A stretch of DNA of 64,000 bases from Nyssa sinensis (lineage: Eukaryota > Streptophyta > Magnoliopsida > Cornales > Nyssaceae), in NCBI GenBank assembly GCA_008638375.1, contig CM018046.1, positions 45,233,206 through 45,297,205 of the forward strand, in the 5' to 3' direction. Positions 23,101 through 37,500 of the stretch are shown here, one piece after another. Each line of letters starts with the position of its first letter. The stretch's first letter is position 1. The notes beneath the pieces were generated by a model, which was not told the origin of the DNA, did no database searches, and was given only the letters and a program-made list of their open reading frames with translations. A program made the translations under genes and the position numbers.

Positions 23101-26100
23101 AAAACCAGTAATCGATATAAAAAGATGAGATACAGGAAAACTGTTCCTTAAAACTTGTTCATTAGCATCCATCTAATTATATGCAGAAAGTTCATAAACC
23201 TTTGCCCAAAAGGGCCAAAACAAAAGTTATTAACTCCTAGAAGAATTAAAAGGTTCAAGAAATCAGGTGAATTTTCCCAACTTATTTATAATTTCAAGTT
23301 TATGACATGAAATTGAATTCAAAAAGAAAACAACAGTAACTGACCATTTGTGCAACAAAAATGTTTAGCCCGTGAACTGAAATATGGAAGTTCCCAGCAA
23401 CCCTTTGGACATCTAAAACCCCATAAACCTGCAAGAAACTATAAAATTATTGCTTACTTCATAGATAGAGAATATGTTGATAATTCCAAGAAGGGACCAA
23501 GGACATACCCGGCATCCTTCTCCACTAAACAGTGCTTGCTTCACCTTCTTAATCATATTTTCAGCATCCTGATCAAAACCATGCAAATGAGTTTTCTCGT
23601 CTGATTCCTCATGGTGGCCATGATCTTTGTCATCACCTGCTTCCATGTGAATTACTTTATTGATAACAAACGTGCCCACAGAAAGTAATAAAGAAAACAT
23701 CTCAACACAATAAAATTGAAATTTTAAACTAAGATACACAAAAGACATCACCCAGTGTTGGTCTCGCCAGTACGGGCTGCAAAAAGGCTGGAAAAAATAA
23801 AAACCTAACTTTTTGCATTATTTGTACTAAGTGGCTGCTCTTAAACTTTGAGCCAATGTTCTCACAATTTAACAACCAAGCTTTTGACATTGCACCAAGA
23901 AATGGGAAAATATGGAAAACTAGAAAGATGTAAATTCATGTCCAAGTGTAAGTATAATCTTGGTCCTCATTTAAAATGATCATAGAGTAACACCAAATGA
24001 AAATTTCCCTACTGCAATATAAAGTCTGGCCATAGTGTCCACTCATCAGAACATGGAATTAGCAGCTGCTCAAAGGTATTTTAATATGACTGAAATCAAG
24101 TGGCGACTAGGGAGAAAAAAAGTAATTGATTTCTTTTAACACCAAGGACATTACCATGCGTATGAGCTGTATGTTCCTTTTCCACAAGGTCTGACAAATA
24201 TTCAGTGCCAATAATATAGCCATCACTATTCAAGCGAAGCTGCAAAAACTCTCAATTGGTTAAGCAAATGACACACAATAACTTGCATAATCAGAGAAAG
24301 AAAAGCACGTGCACAAGTAGTCATTACGGAGATTAAAGCTCTATAAAAAAAAACAAAAAATGCTTAGAAAGTGTAGTAAAAACTAATCTAAAACATTGAC
24401 AATATGAACCCTTGTTGCCAAAAATGTTGATATCCTAGCGATTGTCATTTTGGTATGGGCGTTTCAAAACAAGAAACACTTGCATTCTAAAGCACTAAAG
24501 TTAGTATTCCGGAAAAAAATTATCATTAGTTTTTCCCTTAATTTTGTTTTAAGAGAAAAATAATAGAAAAGGACCAACACAAATAAGAGATCAACATAAA
24601 TTAGTATACTTAATTCAATGCTTTTACATGTTTCATTCCAATGTAACAAATTTCCATAACTATATGGATAACTCGTACACTTCAATGAGATTTGTTAAAC
24701 GACCAACTCGTCTAAAAGCTTGAGTTGTTAGAGAGAGTGTAACTTAAGTATTTAATCCTCCAACACACCTACTCACGTGTGGCCAGATTTCCTTGAGTGG
24801 GACCAATACGTGCATCAATTAGGGTGGCAGGTGACTGTTCAAATTCAGGGCTTTGCCTACTTTGATACAATGTTAAACCATCAACTCATCTAAAAGCTTA
24901 ATCTGTTAGAGAGAGTGTAACTTAAGTATTTAATCCTCCAACAAGATTACTTCTCATTACTCACCTTTAGGGTAAGAAGAAAAAAACACTCTTACAATTA
25001 GGCCTATAGTAGAGCTTTAATGGATTGAAGAAAGACTGTAGCCTTTGTGGTTAACAAGGGGTTGAAATTGGTGAGATTTAGATGTTCTGTTTCAGGCTTT
25101 GTAGTATTCCATTGATTTGAAGGCCAAAAAGTAAGGGCTTTGATAAAAATTGGTTGACAGACTTTTAAGGGGGAAAGAAAAAATGTTTTGGGCGATGTCC
25201 ATGGGCTGTTATTATGCTATGAACAGTAAGTCGTGAACAACAATAGTGTTGTTTAGGGCTGCAGCTGCACTGTGTTATTTTGAATGCTATAACTGGATGG
25301 TTGAAGGGGTTAATTCGTTGGGCTTGTAAAAAAGGAGGCTTTTACATATACAAAATTTAAGTGCTATGATTGCACTTGTAGTATAAATCAATAGTAGATG
25401 TAATATAATACTCTGTATGACATATGTTTAGCATCATCTTCCACATTGAAATAAAAATATTAATGAAAATTCTACAATTGTTTTATAATTTATATATATA
25501 TATATATATATATATAAAAGTAAAGGAATACATTATTAACAAGGTGCCAAATTGGGGCAATCAAAGGAGAGCTACAAATGAGCCTCCATACAATTAAGCT
25601 CTCCCAAAAATTTTAAAAAATCAAATAGAGAAATGGGTTATTTCCCTACAACCCACAAATGAAATGTGTCCAAAATATTCTTATTTATAAGATGAATAGG
25701 ATTTTCAACCCCCTCAAAAGTGTGCCTATTCCTTTCCAAACAAATACACCACATGACACAAAGATGAGCCACATCCCATTCCTTCCTACATCGCTTAACC
25801 AGGCAAGCTGAACTCCAACCAGTCACAAAATCCATATGGCATAACCTAATACACCCCAAAAATAAGCACACTAAAACCCACAATTCAAAAGCCATCGGGC
25901 AATGAAAAAGGAGGTGATTCACCGTCTCCGCTGCATTTTTATTCATATAACATCTACTCAATGATCAATTCCCTTTTTCTCCCTCCCAAACTGCCGTCCA
26001 TACAAAAAAAAGACACCTTTGAAGGAACCTTAGGCTTCCAAATACCTTTCCACAGGAATCTAACCCTCTACTCCTGCAAAGAAGTCTATAATAAGATTTC

Positions 26101-27997
26101 ATAGAAAACTCCCCGTTTGAACTGGGAAGCCAGCTAACTGAATCCTCTCTATCCTCCATCACCTAGCAACCATATAAATAAGCCTCCACAAAAGACACCT
26201 CCCAAACCTGAAATGCCCTCGAGAAAATAGGATTCCAAAATACCCAATTTTCTGCAAAATGAAGATAATCTGTTACCCTTGCCTCCTTGTTCACAGCAAT
26301 GCGAAACAACCCCATGAATCTATTTTTCATCAAGACCTCCCCATGCCAAACATCAAGCCAAAATCTAATTCAAGAACCATTCCCAACCATGAAATATACT
26401 ATTTAATAGTAAAAAAAGGTTCACATAGACTGGTTGTGGGGTTTCTCTAAATTGCTCTGCATTGAATTTGTAGGAATACAAATGTATGCAGTTAGTGATA
26501 AGATCATCTACACCAACCGGTCCTATTATGGATAGCATCATTCTTCCCAATGAGAAAAAACTAGAGCTCGACTTTGTAGATATGAATCCATAAGCTTCTA
26601 ACTTCAACCCTTCGCTTATGAGAAGAAATTTGATAATGATACTTTATTTTCCTCTTTTTTTGAACTAAGAGGGATTATATTAGGAAATCAAGCTTACCAA
26701 TTATATCAGTGAATTTGTTTCAATTGACAAACCAAGGACGATAATAAGAATGTGTAATAGTAGGAATACTGATTTTCTATCCCAGTAACCTTCTTTCCAA
26801 ACTTTTCTTATCAGGAAAAAAAAAATTCTTTCAAATGTTGCACACTTGAATCCTTAGCCGCGTTTGCTTTTAAGAAGCTAAGAGGAAGCCCAAAAAGTAG
26901 CACGTAAAGCCCCAACCCTACAGCCCAAACCCACCAATCTATTTTTTTTCCTTTTTAGAGTAAGCCAAAACCCACCAATCTGCTCACATTATCCACTTCT
27001 GCCACCAGAATAAGCTCCTACTACCCACATTCACCCTTAAACTAGAAACTGCCTGCAAAGCGTACAAGCATGGTTCAAAGTCGCAATATCTGTCACCATC
27101 TAGTAGGGCTACAAGATGACTCAGTCATAGCGTTGTGGATCGGTATTAGGAAATACACATATACAAAAGATTTAAGTTTCAAAAAATACGAAAAAAGATT
27201 CATGAAAATATTTTAAAAAATAAAAAAACAAAATAGATCCATCAAATTACCAAAATATATCATCCAATACATACACCATTGTCTAGATTATCAATATAGG
27301 CACTACTGGACTGGTCTTCTATAATATTAAATAACAGTTTAGTGGTAAATACTCAAAACAATCCAAAGATATCCATAATAGATTATTATTATTATCTTGG
27401 TATGATTATTCTTTATGTTATAGAAATCTAAGTATCAAACCCTCACCCATAGCACTTGAAATTTCAAAATAAATATAAATATGTCTTTCCAATATGATAT
27501 ATTAGTGTCAAACCCAATTTATTACTTTTTATGGTATGATTTAAAAACAAAACAATAAGTGAACCTCCACTTAGGTAAATGGACATGGACCACATTTGAT
27601 CTCAAACAAAATAAATAAATAAAGTTGTTAAAGAAATCGGAGCTTTCCTTACAATTAGTAAAAAGTGGGGGGAGAGAGAGAGAGAGAGAGATCAAAGATA
27701 CACATTGTTGAGACAGAAACAAAACAATAAGTGGACCTCCACTTATGGACTAGGCATATGGACCACATTTGATCTCAAACAAAATAAATAAAGAAGTTAA
27801 AGAAATTGAAACTTTCCTTATGTTTAGTAGAAAGTGGGGAGGGAGAGAGAGAGAGAGAGAGATCAAAGATGCACATTGTTGTGACTGAACAATAAGTGAA
27901 CCTCCACTTATGGACTAGGTATATGGACCACATTTGATCTCAAACAAAATAAATCAATAAATAAGTTAAAGAAATTGGAGCTTTCCTTATGTTTAGT

Positions 27998-28034
<37 letters not shown>

Positions 28035-31000
28035 TTTTTTTCTTTTCTTTTTTTTTTTTTTTTTTTTGGGGGGGGGGGGGGGGGAGGGGGGAGATCAAAG
28101 ATACACATTTTTGTCACAGCTATTGGCTATGGATTCTCGTCTCCTGCAGACTTTTTGTTTCAGTTTCACTCAGGAAAAAAAAGATCGAATGTTTTGGCAA
28201 CTTTCCTTCCGCTTTTTTTTTAATTGATAATCATATCAAAGTTAGAATTTCAAATCTATGAAGGTTCCGATTGCAGGTCTAAAACAAATGCATTGATTCA
28301 ATTACAAGCGAGAGGCTATTAATTTATTTCATGTAAAGTTCACGCAAAGACGTTGTTATGGACATTAATGTGAATCATCTAGTGCAAAACATGAGATGTT
28401 GCACGATACATGCTGATATAAGGTCATCACATCTTGGATACGTCACAGTATCAGCAGAGAATTTGAACCATGCATATAAGAAAACACGCCTTAGATATCT
28501 CAAGAGATCTTCCTCTACAAAACATGATGGTGTCATCAACAAAGAAATATATACAAATAAAGGATCTCCCTAAGAACGTCTATTTCACCCCCCCCTCAAT
28601 ACACCATATTTTACTTCCCTATCCAGCCTCTTGCTGAAAGCCTCCATCACCATATGAAAAAGATGGGGAAAGAGAGGACACCCTTGCATCCAATCTTACG
28701 AAAAAATACCAAAGAATCCCGCCAACAATCCATTAATCATAATGAAAAACCTCACTATGGATATGTAACACTATCCTACTTCTTCAATTTGTGCCAATCC
28801 TCTCCATATGATACAATAAAAAACCCTAGTGGACGTGATCACATGACTTCTCAATGTCTAGCTTGCAAATAACACCCAATTCATTACGACACATCATAGA
28901 GTGCAAACGCTCATTCGCTACAAGCATCACATTAAACTTGTCACTTGCTAAACTAGTATGCATAAAATCCTTAACTCCGTGCCCCTCTCATTTTCAGAAT
29001 AAGTGCAATACAAGAGGCATTCAAGCTTTGTTCAAACTCCCCGCAAGTATAGAAAATCCATGAAGGGTTATTTTGATTGCTATTCTATGCTTGAGGATAC
29101 AAAGATTTACTTTCTGAAGCTAAAACTAAAAGGAACCATGTGTTTCTGATGACATAACGTTAAGGACCAGCATTACAGGATTGAGAAACTCTTGTAAACT
29201 TGAGCACAAATGAAATTGAAGATGAAAGAACACTTTCTTCCAACCAATCACAAGAATATGTTCCACTACAACATGTTCTCTCTCAAACTAAGTCAGACTA
29301 CTGGGGAAAAACTCATGAAGTTTCCAATGTCTATAGAGCTGATATGGAAAGGACGTCCATGGGTGACAGGTACAACACGTGCTGGTATTACTCCATTATG
29401 TTCTAAATGTGGTAATTATGGCCACAATATTGTTGTATGTCCAAGCAAATATCTTCACTTTTACTTATAAATAATAAATAAATAAATAAAACACAACAAT
29501 CTGGGCACATGATTCTAACATCAACCAAGTCCTACAAGATTTAGTATACTTCTCTTGCATCAAAATTGGCATGTTGGGTCTAGGGAGCTTCGTTCGGCAG
29601 AGACACTGATGGAGCTTCTTCACTCCTCTTCGGTCAGTGTGGATAGGGATGAAGCATGGAAATGGATTTATGGAAGAAATGATTGTTTTTATGTGTGATC
29701 TTTCTACAAAATCATTTTGGGGGCCAATACCCTTGTTTTCTCTTGCAAAGGTATTTGGAAGGTTAAAATACCTTCCAAAGTATCTTTATTTGTCCTAACC
29801 ACTATCTTGGAGCTTATTCTTACATTTAATATCCTAAGGTGGAGGAGAAGTTTTCTCCCAAATTGGCGTTGCATGTACAAGGAAGCTGAGGAAACTACAA
29901 ATATCGTATGTACATCTGGTTGCACAAATTGCATAGCTACTCCAGCTTGCACAATTTGCATAGTATCATAAATATCTACTCCAGATATTAGCCATCCGCC
30001 AGGAATCATTTTTCGCTTCATTGCCCAGTCGCTAGAGACATACCATTTCTTATCTTTGGGGTGTTTTGTGAAATGTTGAGGACCTCATGGGATGTTGGAT
30101 TGTTAATTGTCCCGTGCTAGAGTTCAACAGGCAAGGCAGGTCACTCCCCTATGTCTCATGTAGGGCATATGGAGGGACAAATTAAGCTTACCTTTGAAGA
30201 TCTAGAGCTACCTGTTCATACAGAAAATAAGTTTTTTGGAAACTTCTCCATTTTAGATTTCTGGAATCTTTCATTTCTTTGTTTTCTTTTATAGATTTCC
30301 TGATGATTTGAGGTGTATAAATCGGGGCTCGTTTGGCCACTGTATTCAAGGTGTGTAGAAGGGTTGCACCCCTTTTAGCACTTTTTGTCTATAATACACA
30401 CTCATTACAAAAAATAAATAAAAAATTCATTGTAATGCACATGCACATCTATCACATCGTGTTCGTCAGACAATCAAGAAAAAGTTCAACTTTATTTACC
30501 ATCACAAGAGGGAAAAAGTTATAGAAGACAGGCAGCATGCTATATGCCATTCCATTTTCTTGATGGTTTACAACCCCATGCTTTCTCCATAGTACCAATT
30601 TCAAAAACAAACAATTATCTGAAACACTGGTACAAATTGCCATCTCTCCATATATAAAATTTTGGGTGTCAACAAATTGCAAGTGTTAGATTGCAACCGA
30701 ATGCCCATTACCATAGACCATATAGATCAAAGCCCACAAAAATCCAAAACAGTCTCTTAAAATCACTACACCAATGCTTCTAAAGATGTACTAATTAAAT
30801 TCGTAATTTTTTTAGCTGATACATTTATTGCATCCAATTATAAATCAAGTTCAAGTGCAAAGAAAATATTCTTTGTAAAAAAGATAATGTCTTACTTTCC
30901 ATATGTTAGTGTCAAGATCAACTTCATGCTTGCCTGACATGTCAATGGCATCAACACTTAAGACTGCAAGAAGTAAATAAGTATAAATAAATGTGAGCAT

Positions 31001-31517
31001 TTGAAACACATAAAAAGCAAAGAAAACGCCAGAAAAGACATAAATTAAGGATAGGAAAACAAACATGGCAGTTAGAAATTGAAGAAAAATAATCATACTA
31101 ACCATCACAAGGTAAGGAAGGGAAGGTCATATTTATGTGTATTGGAAGAGTTTCACCACGTTTTAAGTCAACAGCCATCTGCCAACGTAAAAATTCAGTC
31201 GAGTTTGAAAAGAGAGAGAGACTAATAAAAACCACAACTCAATAGTTTAACTTTTAACTCTCATACTGATTGTAAAAGAATGAATTAATAACATTACATA
31301 GATGCAACAGGAAAAATCAGAAATGAACCTGATGAACTGTATATGTGGTAAGATAATATCTCAGCTCATGCAAGAATAATGTGGCCATTATGACTAGACC
31401 AACTACAGAGACTGCAATGGATTAGACAGGAAAAAGCTCAAGTTAGTAACTAGAATCAACATATTGAGTATCAGATTGAAGAATAGAATACATGCTTTTT
31501 TCTAATGGGTGTATGAA

Positions 31518-31554
<37 letters not shown>

Positions 31555-34500
31555 GGCAAGCCATGTACATCCAAAAGAATATATCTATTTTTTTTTTTTT
31601 TTTGATAAGTAAGAAGTATATTTAAGAAACCCGAGAAGGGCAAAGGACAAAAACCCCAAGAAGATTTACATCGGTCTTAAAGACCCCAAAAAGTCAACAA
31701 AGGAAGAAATGTTAACAGGAAAAAGCCTCTTTGGCCCAAAAAAATAATAAACGCAAAAAGCATCTTTAAAATAGGGAATGAGAAGCTCCCTATCTTCAAA
31801 GACACGATTGTTTCTTTCTTTCCAAAGGCACCACAAAAGGCAGATGGGGGCCAGTCTCCAGATTCTCTTAATATCTTTAAGAAGGATGCACCCTTCCCAG
31901 TGCTAACAAAAGGTCTTTGACGGAGCATGACATGACCCATGATAAACCAAACATAGTGAGAACTAGGTTCCAGCAGCTCCAAGGGACTTGACAGTGAATG
32001 AGAGCGTGATCCACTCTTTCTTCGTCGTTCTTACAAAAGTAGCATCTGCTGGCCATCAGAAAACCTCTCTTCATCATATTTTCCGCGGTTAAAATGGCCT
32101 TCCAAGAAGCTTCCCAAGCAAAGAAAGAAGCTTTGGGAGGGGCTTTTGAAAGCCAAATGAGCTTCCAAGGGAAGAGAGTGCCTGCAGATGCGAACAAACT
32201 CTTGTAAAAAGAACTCACAGAAAATGATGACTTATCCGAAATCCAAATCCTCTTATCTTCTCTTCCTTCCACTGCCCGAAAATTGTAGATGTGACTAAGA
32301 AATGAATCCACCTCCTCAAGCTCCTAGTCATAGAAATCTTTTCTAAAAGATGGAGTCCAAACAAACGTATTCTCAGCGCTCACCACATACTCGCTAACCC
32401 AAGCCAACTTGTTAGTAGCCAAACTGTATAGCCTGGGGAATTTCATCTTCAGCGGCAAAGCCCCACTCCACACATCATCCGAAAATTTCAGCCGGTCACC
32501 TTTGCCTATGACAAACCTGCATCTTTCCTTAAAAGGTCTTCACTCTCTTCTGATTTAACCCCATAGACCACAGCCCATTGGCCCATCTACGCTACCCGAA
32601 CACCATCCCCCAGTATCACACCCATACTTAGACATAATGATCTCCTTCTAGATATCCTTGTCACTCTCCCCAAACTTCCATAACCATTTTCCTAGAAGAG
32701 CTGAATTGAAAATTCTCAAGTCCTTTACCCCTAAGGCCCCTAGAAACTGAGGTTTCTTGATTTTATCCCACGCTTACAAGGTGAATTTTCCTGCAATCTC
32801 CCTCGTGGCCCCATAGAAAGTCCATTTGAATCTTCTCCAATCTTTTGCTCACTATCTTCGGAATCGGGAAGAGGGACATGAAGTAGGTGGGGAGATTGGC
32901 CAAAGAACTTTTAATAAGAGTGAGTCTGCCTCCTTTAAAAAGGAGTTGGCTTTTCCAACCTAAAAGCTTGCTATGAAATCTCTCAATTACCGGATCCCAA
33001 ACCCCAATGGATCTCGCATTAGCTTCCAGCGGAAGACCTAGGTAAGTAGAGGGGAAGCGGCCCACTTTACAGCCCAAAGTGCTGGCCAGGAGGTCCATAC
33101 CCTGAATCGCCCCCACCGGGAAAATGCTACTCTTAGCCAGATTGATCCTTAGGCCTGACACAGCTTCAAAACACACGAGAATGCAGCGAATGAAGCGAAG
33201 CTGGTGCACTGTGGGATCACAAAAGATGATGGTATCGTCAGCAAATAAAAGGTGGCAGACGATCAGCGCTATCATCCCTTCTTGCCCCCCCTGAAAGCCT
33301 TTGATAAGGCCAACCTCCTCAGCCCAGTACATGAAACGGCTCAAAGCCTCCATAGCAATCACAAAGAGAAAAGGGGATAGGGGGTCCCCCTGTCTCAATC
33401 CTCTAGACGAATGGAAGAAGCCTGCAAGGGATCCGTTGACGAGGACCGAGAAAGAAACAGTGGAAATGCTCGATTGGATCCACTTCCTCCACTTGTTTCC
33501 AAGACCCATCCTTGCCATCATACCCAACAAGAAGCTCCAGTTAGCATGATCAAAGGCTTTCTCAATATCCAGCTTGCAAACCAGCCTTTTCCTTTTCTGC
33601 TTTAGCCTTGAGTTGATGCATTCATTAGCAATGAGAGCCGCTTCCAGAATCTGTCTCCCATCCACAAACGCCAATTGGCTAGGGGAGATGATACTACCCA
33701 TAACCTTCTTTAACCTTAAGGAGAGAACCTTAGCAATCAACTTATAAACACTGCTTACCAGGCTAATAGGCCGAAAGTCCTTAATGCAAGCCGCTCCCTT
33801 CTTTTTAGGGATGATGGCAATGAAAGAAGCATTTAGGCTTCGTTCAATACCCTCCTCCCTATGGAAACTCCCAAACACAGGAGACCCCTAGCAACTTACT
33901 GACCTTCCCCAATTTCCTGAGAACCCACGCATCTGAGAGGCTCTGTTGAAGGCAGTATAGTTCAGATGAAAGCACCTCTTCGTTCTAATGCCCCTCCGGT
34001 AGAACCACTGCCAACGGATTATAGTCATCCATATTGTCTGCAATTTCCTGCTGCCGCACTGCCATTTCGCCCCCCCCCTTGGACTGCTGGAGAATTCGAC
34101 ATAACCGGAACTGGAACCAGCTCTGCTTCTGCTATGAGTGAGCTTCCTGCATCCATGTCAATTTGAAGAACTTCCTTGCAAAAGCTGCTTTCCAAATACT
34201 AGAGTAACTCATGCTCATCCATCATGCTACTGTGATCTGAGAATTGCCCTTCTGAAATAACGTCCTCTTGTGCTGCCTGAAGTACCGTTCTTTCCATCAC
34301 CTTTTTCTTTCCTTTCGCAACTCCCTTGGCTTCGTCTGCACTATCTGTAGTTGCGTTCTCGCGAACACTCGCAGGCTTCGCACCTTCCCATTATAGCCAC
34401 TGCTTTAGCTGAAGAAAAGAAAGGGGCCTTTTTATTACCTGCTGCCTAATTACGCCCCGACTTGGGCTTGTTGGTTTTACAAAGGTCCAAAAAATTATTC

Positions 34501-37500
34501 TTAGGAGAGCGGCACGCCAAACTGGGCGCATTCTCATTGGGCTGGGCCTTTCCATTGCAGGCACTGAAAGCTTCCGGAAGTTTGGGCCAATAATAACCTT
34601 TCCTTATTCAGACCTCCCTGTGGAATCCCTCCATGACTTAAAGAGCGACCCAAGCCTCTTCTCACTCTTCCAACTATTTGAGATTGGCCCAGCCCAGTAG
34701 GCCCAACTCGAGCGCTTGTTCATTGACGCACCCCGCATAGCCCCACAATCTCGGTTCTTCTAGAGTCTTCTTCCCGTTGCCCCTCATTCGTACGTCCTTT
34801 CTTGAGAATTTGAAATTTGAGTTGGAATGTCGCTGACGGTGAGGACCGAGTAATGCCCGATGATTGCCACATGTCCCTACCCTGTCAGCTTCGTTGCTGG
34901 AACTCAATCGCTCCCATGGCGCGTGGAGTCCATTCGCTGCGTCTCTGCCTCTTCTCCTTGCCGCTGCAACATGCGGCCGCCTTGAGTCATTGTCGTAGCA
35001 TGTCGGACCTGCTTCCGACCAGACCGGAATGGAGAAAAACCATTGTCCGTACCCAACCTTGAGAGAGACGCAGGAACATTCTCCGAGCGGCCTCTGACCA
35101 AAAGTCTTGCCCATCTCAAGTGACGGCGGTTGATCGTATCCTCAGTCCGGTTTGATATATTGGCCGCAGCGTTCCCCCAAAGCCCGGAAGAGAGCTGAGC
35201 TCCACAAGAAAACTGGGAGACCCATAATCCAAATCCAGAACAAACCATTGTCTTCCACCCCCGAACAGCAGCCCGACAGGGACCACGGCTTGAGAGTCAC
35301 TGCCATACCTGCCTGAATCTTTTTTTGATAGTTAAATAATATATATCATTAAGGCCTGAGATGGGCAGAGAAGATACAAAAGCAACAAAAGGGGAAGCTT
35401 ACATTAAAGGCTTAACCCCTCCAAAAAGATAACTAAAGAACCTATACAAAGAGGAAAGGAATCACCATCCCAAGAGAAAAGCAAGTGTAAAATTCTTTCC
35501 TTTAACCTATACAAGGGAGTTTCCTTCCCCTCAAAAATCCTATTGTTTCTTTCACACCAAAGATTCCAAAAAATGCAGAGAGGAGAGATACGCCAACCTT
35601 CTTTCACATTGTGAGCCACCTGGGAACCATGCCAAATCTTCAACAAGTCTTTAACCTCCCGAAGGCATAACCCATATCTTAAAACTCCAAAGCTTTCCGC
35701 ACCTCCAAATCCTGCAACTGCCTCACAAATCCATTGTCCCAAACCACAACTCCTCTTACCCTTCTAAAGCATTCAACAATCTGACTTTGACTATTGGAAG
35801 CTATTCTGAAAAGATTTAAACATAAATAATACCATATTAATGCATAATATAGTTTTATATGTAGTAAAAGTTGGAACTTGGAAACATAATTCAATATAAG
35901 TTACCAAAGTAACTTGTAGGGTTTACCAGACAACTCAAGACCAAGGGGGTAGTTAAAATATTTTGGAGCTACAGACAACCATAATGTTAAGAGTATCAAC
36001 AAATGAGTTGAGTACCAGGAGGTGAGAATGGCGAGAGCTCCTGCGCGTTACGCACATTGGATTTCCAAAACATTTGAATTTGACAACCTGAAGGAGAGTA
36101 ACAAGGGGCTTATACCATGGAGTGGTTCGGAGATTAAGAATGGCCTGTGAGGGGTGGCTTTATGATCAATTTCATGAAATGGGAGGCAGGAAAGATGGGA
36201 GAAGCTAGGAGCAAGCGTTTCATGGCAAGAGTAAGAGTCCTACGGTTTTCAAACAATCAAATGTGAAAGGAAGCTTTGACTGGGTGGATGAAGGGCTCAA
36301 TACAACATATATGTTCCAGAATTTGACAAGGGGGGGGGGGGGGGGGATGGAGGCCTGTGGCTAAGGCTTTCTGGACCTGATTGAGAAGTTGAAGGAGAAT
36401 GAGAAACAAAGACCACAAGCTTGTGGAGATCGCGAAGGTTGAACAAAGGTCGGAGGGGGCTAGAAGTAGGCCTGTCAACAGGTCTGGACTAGACCCGGCC
36501 CGACCTGGACCCGTTAAAGAATACCCAAGCCTGTTTATACGGGCCTAATCCGAACCTGTTATTGCATAAAATAAAAAAAAATGAATTGAATACAGATATA
36601 TCCACTAGACCCATTAATGCCTATAAAAATAGACCCATGCAAGAAACCCTATGTAATCATAGACAAACCCTACCGCTCAATCTCTCCTTCCCTCTCCGTC
36701 TTCGTCTTTGCTTCCCCTCTCACTACTATTCTCTCTCTAAAACCTCTCTTGCTCTTCGATTACAACTCGAAGATGGAGTCTCTCTGAAACCTTCTTCAAG
36801 TCTATGAAGAACTCTTCAAACCACGAATGAATGTGGAGGCCCGTCTTCAAAACACGTTTGCTAAGGAGAGGGGGAGAGAGAGAAAGAGAGAGAGAGAGTT
36901 ATTCCCAGACGAGCAACTATGAATTATATGGATCGTGAAATTCAGGCAAGACCCAATTCATTAATCCTTCAAATCAGGTAGGTTTCTCGAACATATTCAT
37001 TTATTGATAATGTTCTTTGATTTAGCTTCCTACCTGACTCTTTTTTCCCTTTTTTTTATATTTAACCGTAGCTAGATTTTGGATACGTGTTTGTTGGCAA
37101 ATTAATTTGTGGATGCAAGGAGAAAAGGTGAAAGTCAGAGGACTAATTTGTAAATTGGATATCGAGAAGGCGTGTGATCACGTTAATTGGGGGTTTCTGT
37201 TGTTTGACTTTATGTTGAGGAAGATGGGTTTTGGGATATGGTGGAGGAGCTGGATTCAAATGTGTATCTCAATCGTTTCTTTTCAATCAAGTTTAGCCGA
37301 GTGGTAATAGCAATACTTGTCCAAGGGAAGTTGGATGAAGCTTATAAAGAGCACTTTGGCTAATCTTTTCACATATATTGTACTCTTTTTCCCTTGCCAG
37401 CTTCCATTGCAAGTAGATTAGAGAAGATGCACGGAGATTTATGTGGGAAGGGAAGGAAGGGGAGAGGAAAATTCACACAATGGGGTGAGAAAGGATGAAG

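Larger units (their letters stand above)
18048..23344 (-). other. Distal introns of the ERGIC-type gene
   Basis: Apart from exons 18155-18263 and 19452-19598, this stretch is intronic. The intron at 19599-23344 (3.7 kb) contains the (TA)n(GA)n microsatellite near 20155-20196 and a copia fragment around 21.7-22.1 kb. I see no other gene. The remaining short introns have plain AT-rich sequence. Confidence 0.75.
24240..30895 (-). other. Intron 4 of the ERGIC-type gene (6.7 kb), rich in LINE remains
   Basis: This intron lies between exons 24155-24239 and 30896-30963. It contains LINE fragments on both strands, a duplicated segment near 24.7-24.9 kb, (TA)n at about 25493-25516, and the triplicated repeat at 27.5-28.1 kb. 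Stretches 26250-27540 and 30430-30895 show no recognisable element. Confidence 0.75.

Noticed and set aside
31877..33878. Calling the large LINE an intact gene
   Set aside because: RT and zf-RVT are in separate frames broken by stops, ORF1 is fragmentary and the endonuclease is missing.
36331..36346. G15 run as a G-quadruplex element
   Set aside because: It is a single homopolymer without spaced G tracts, inside a dead LINE. Assembly or slippage noise is as likely.
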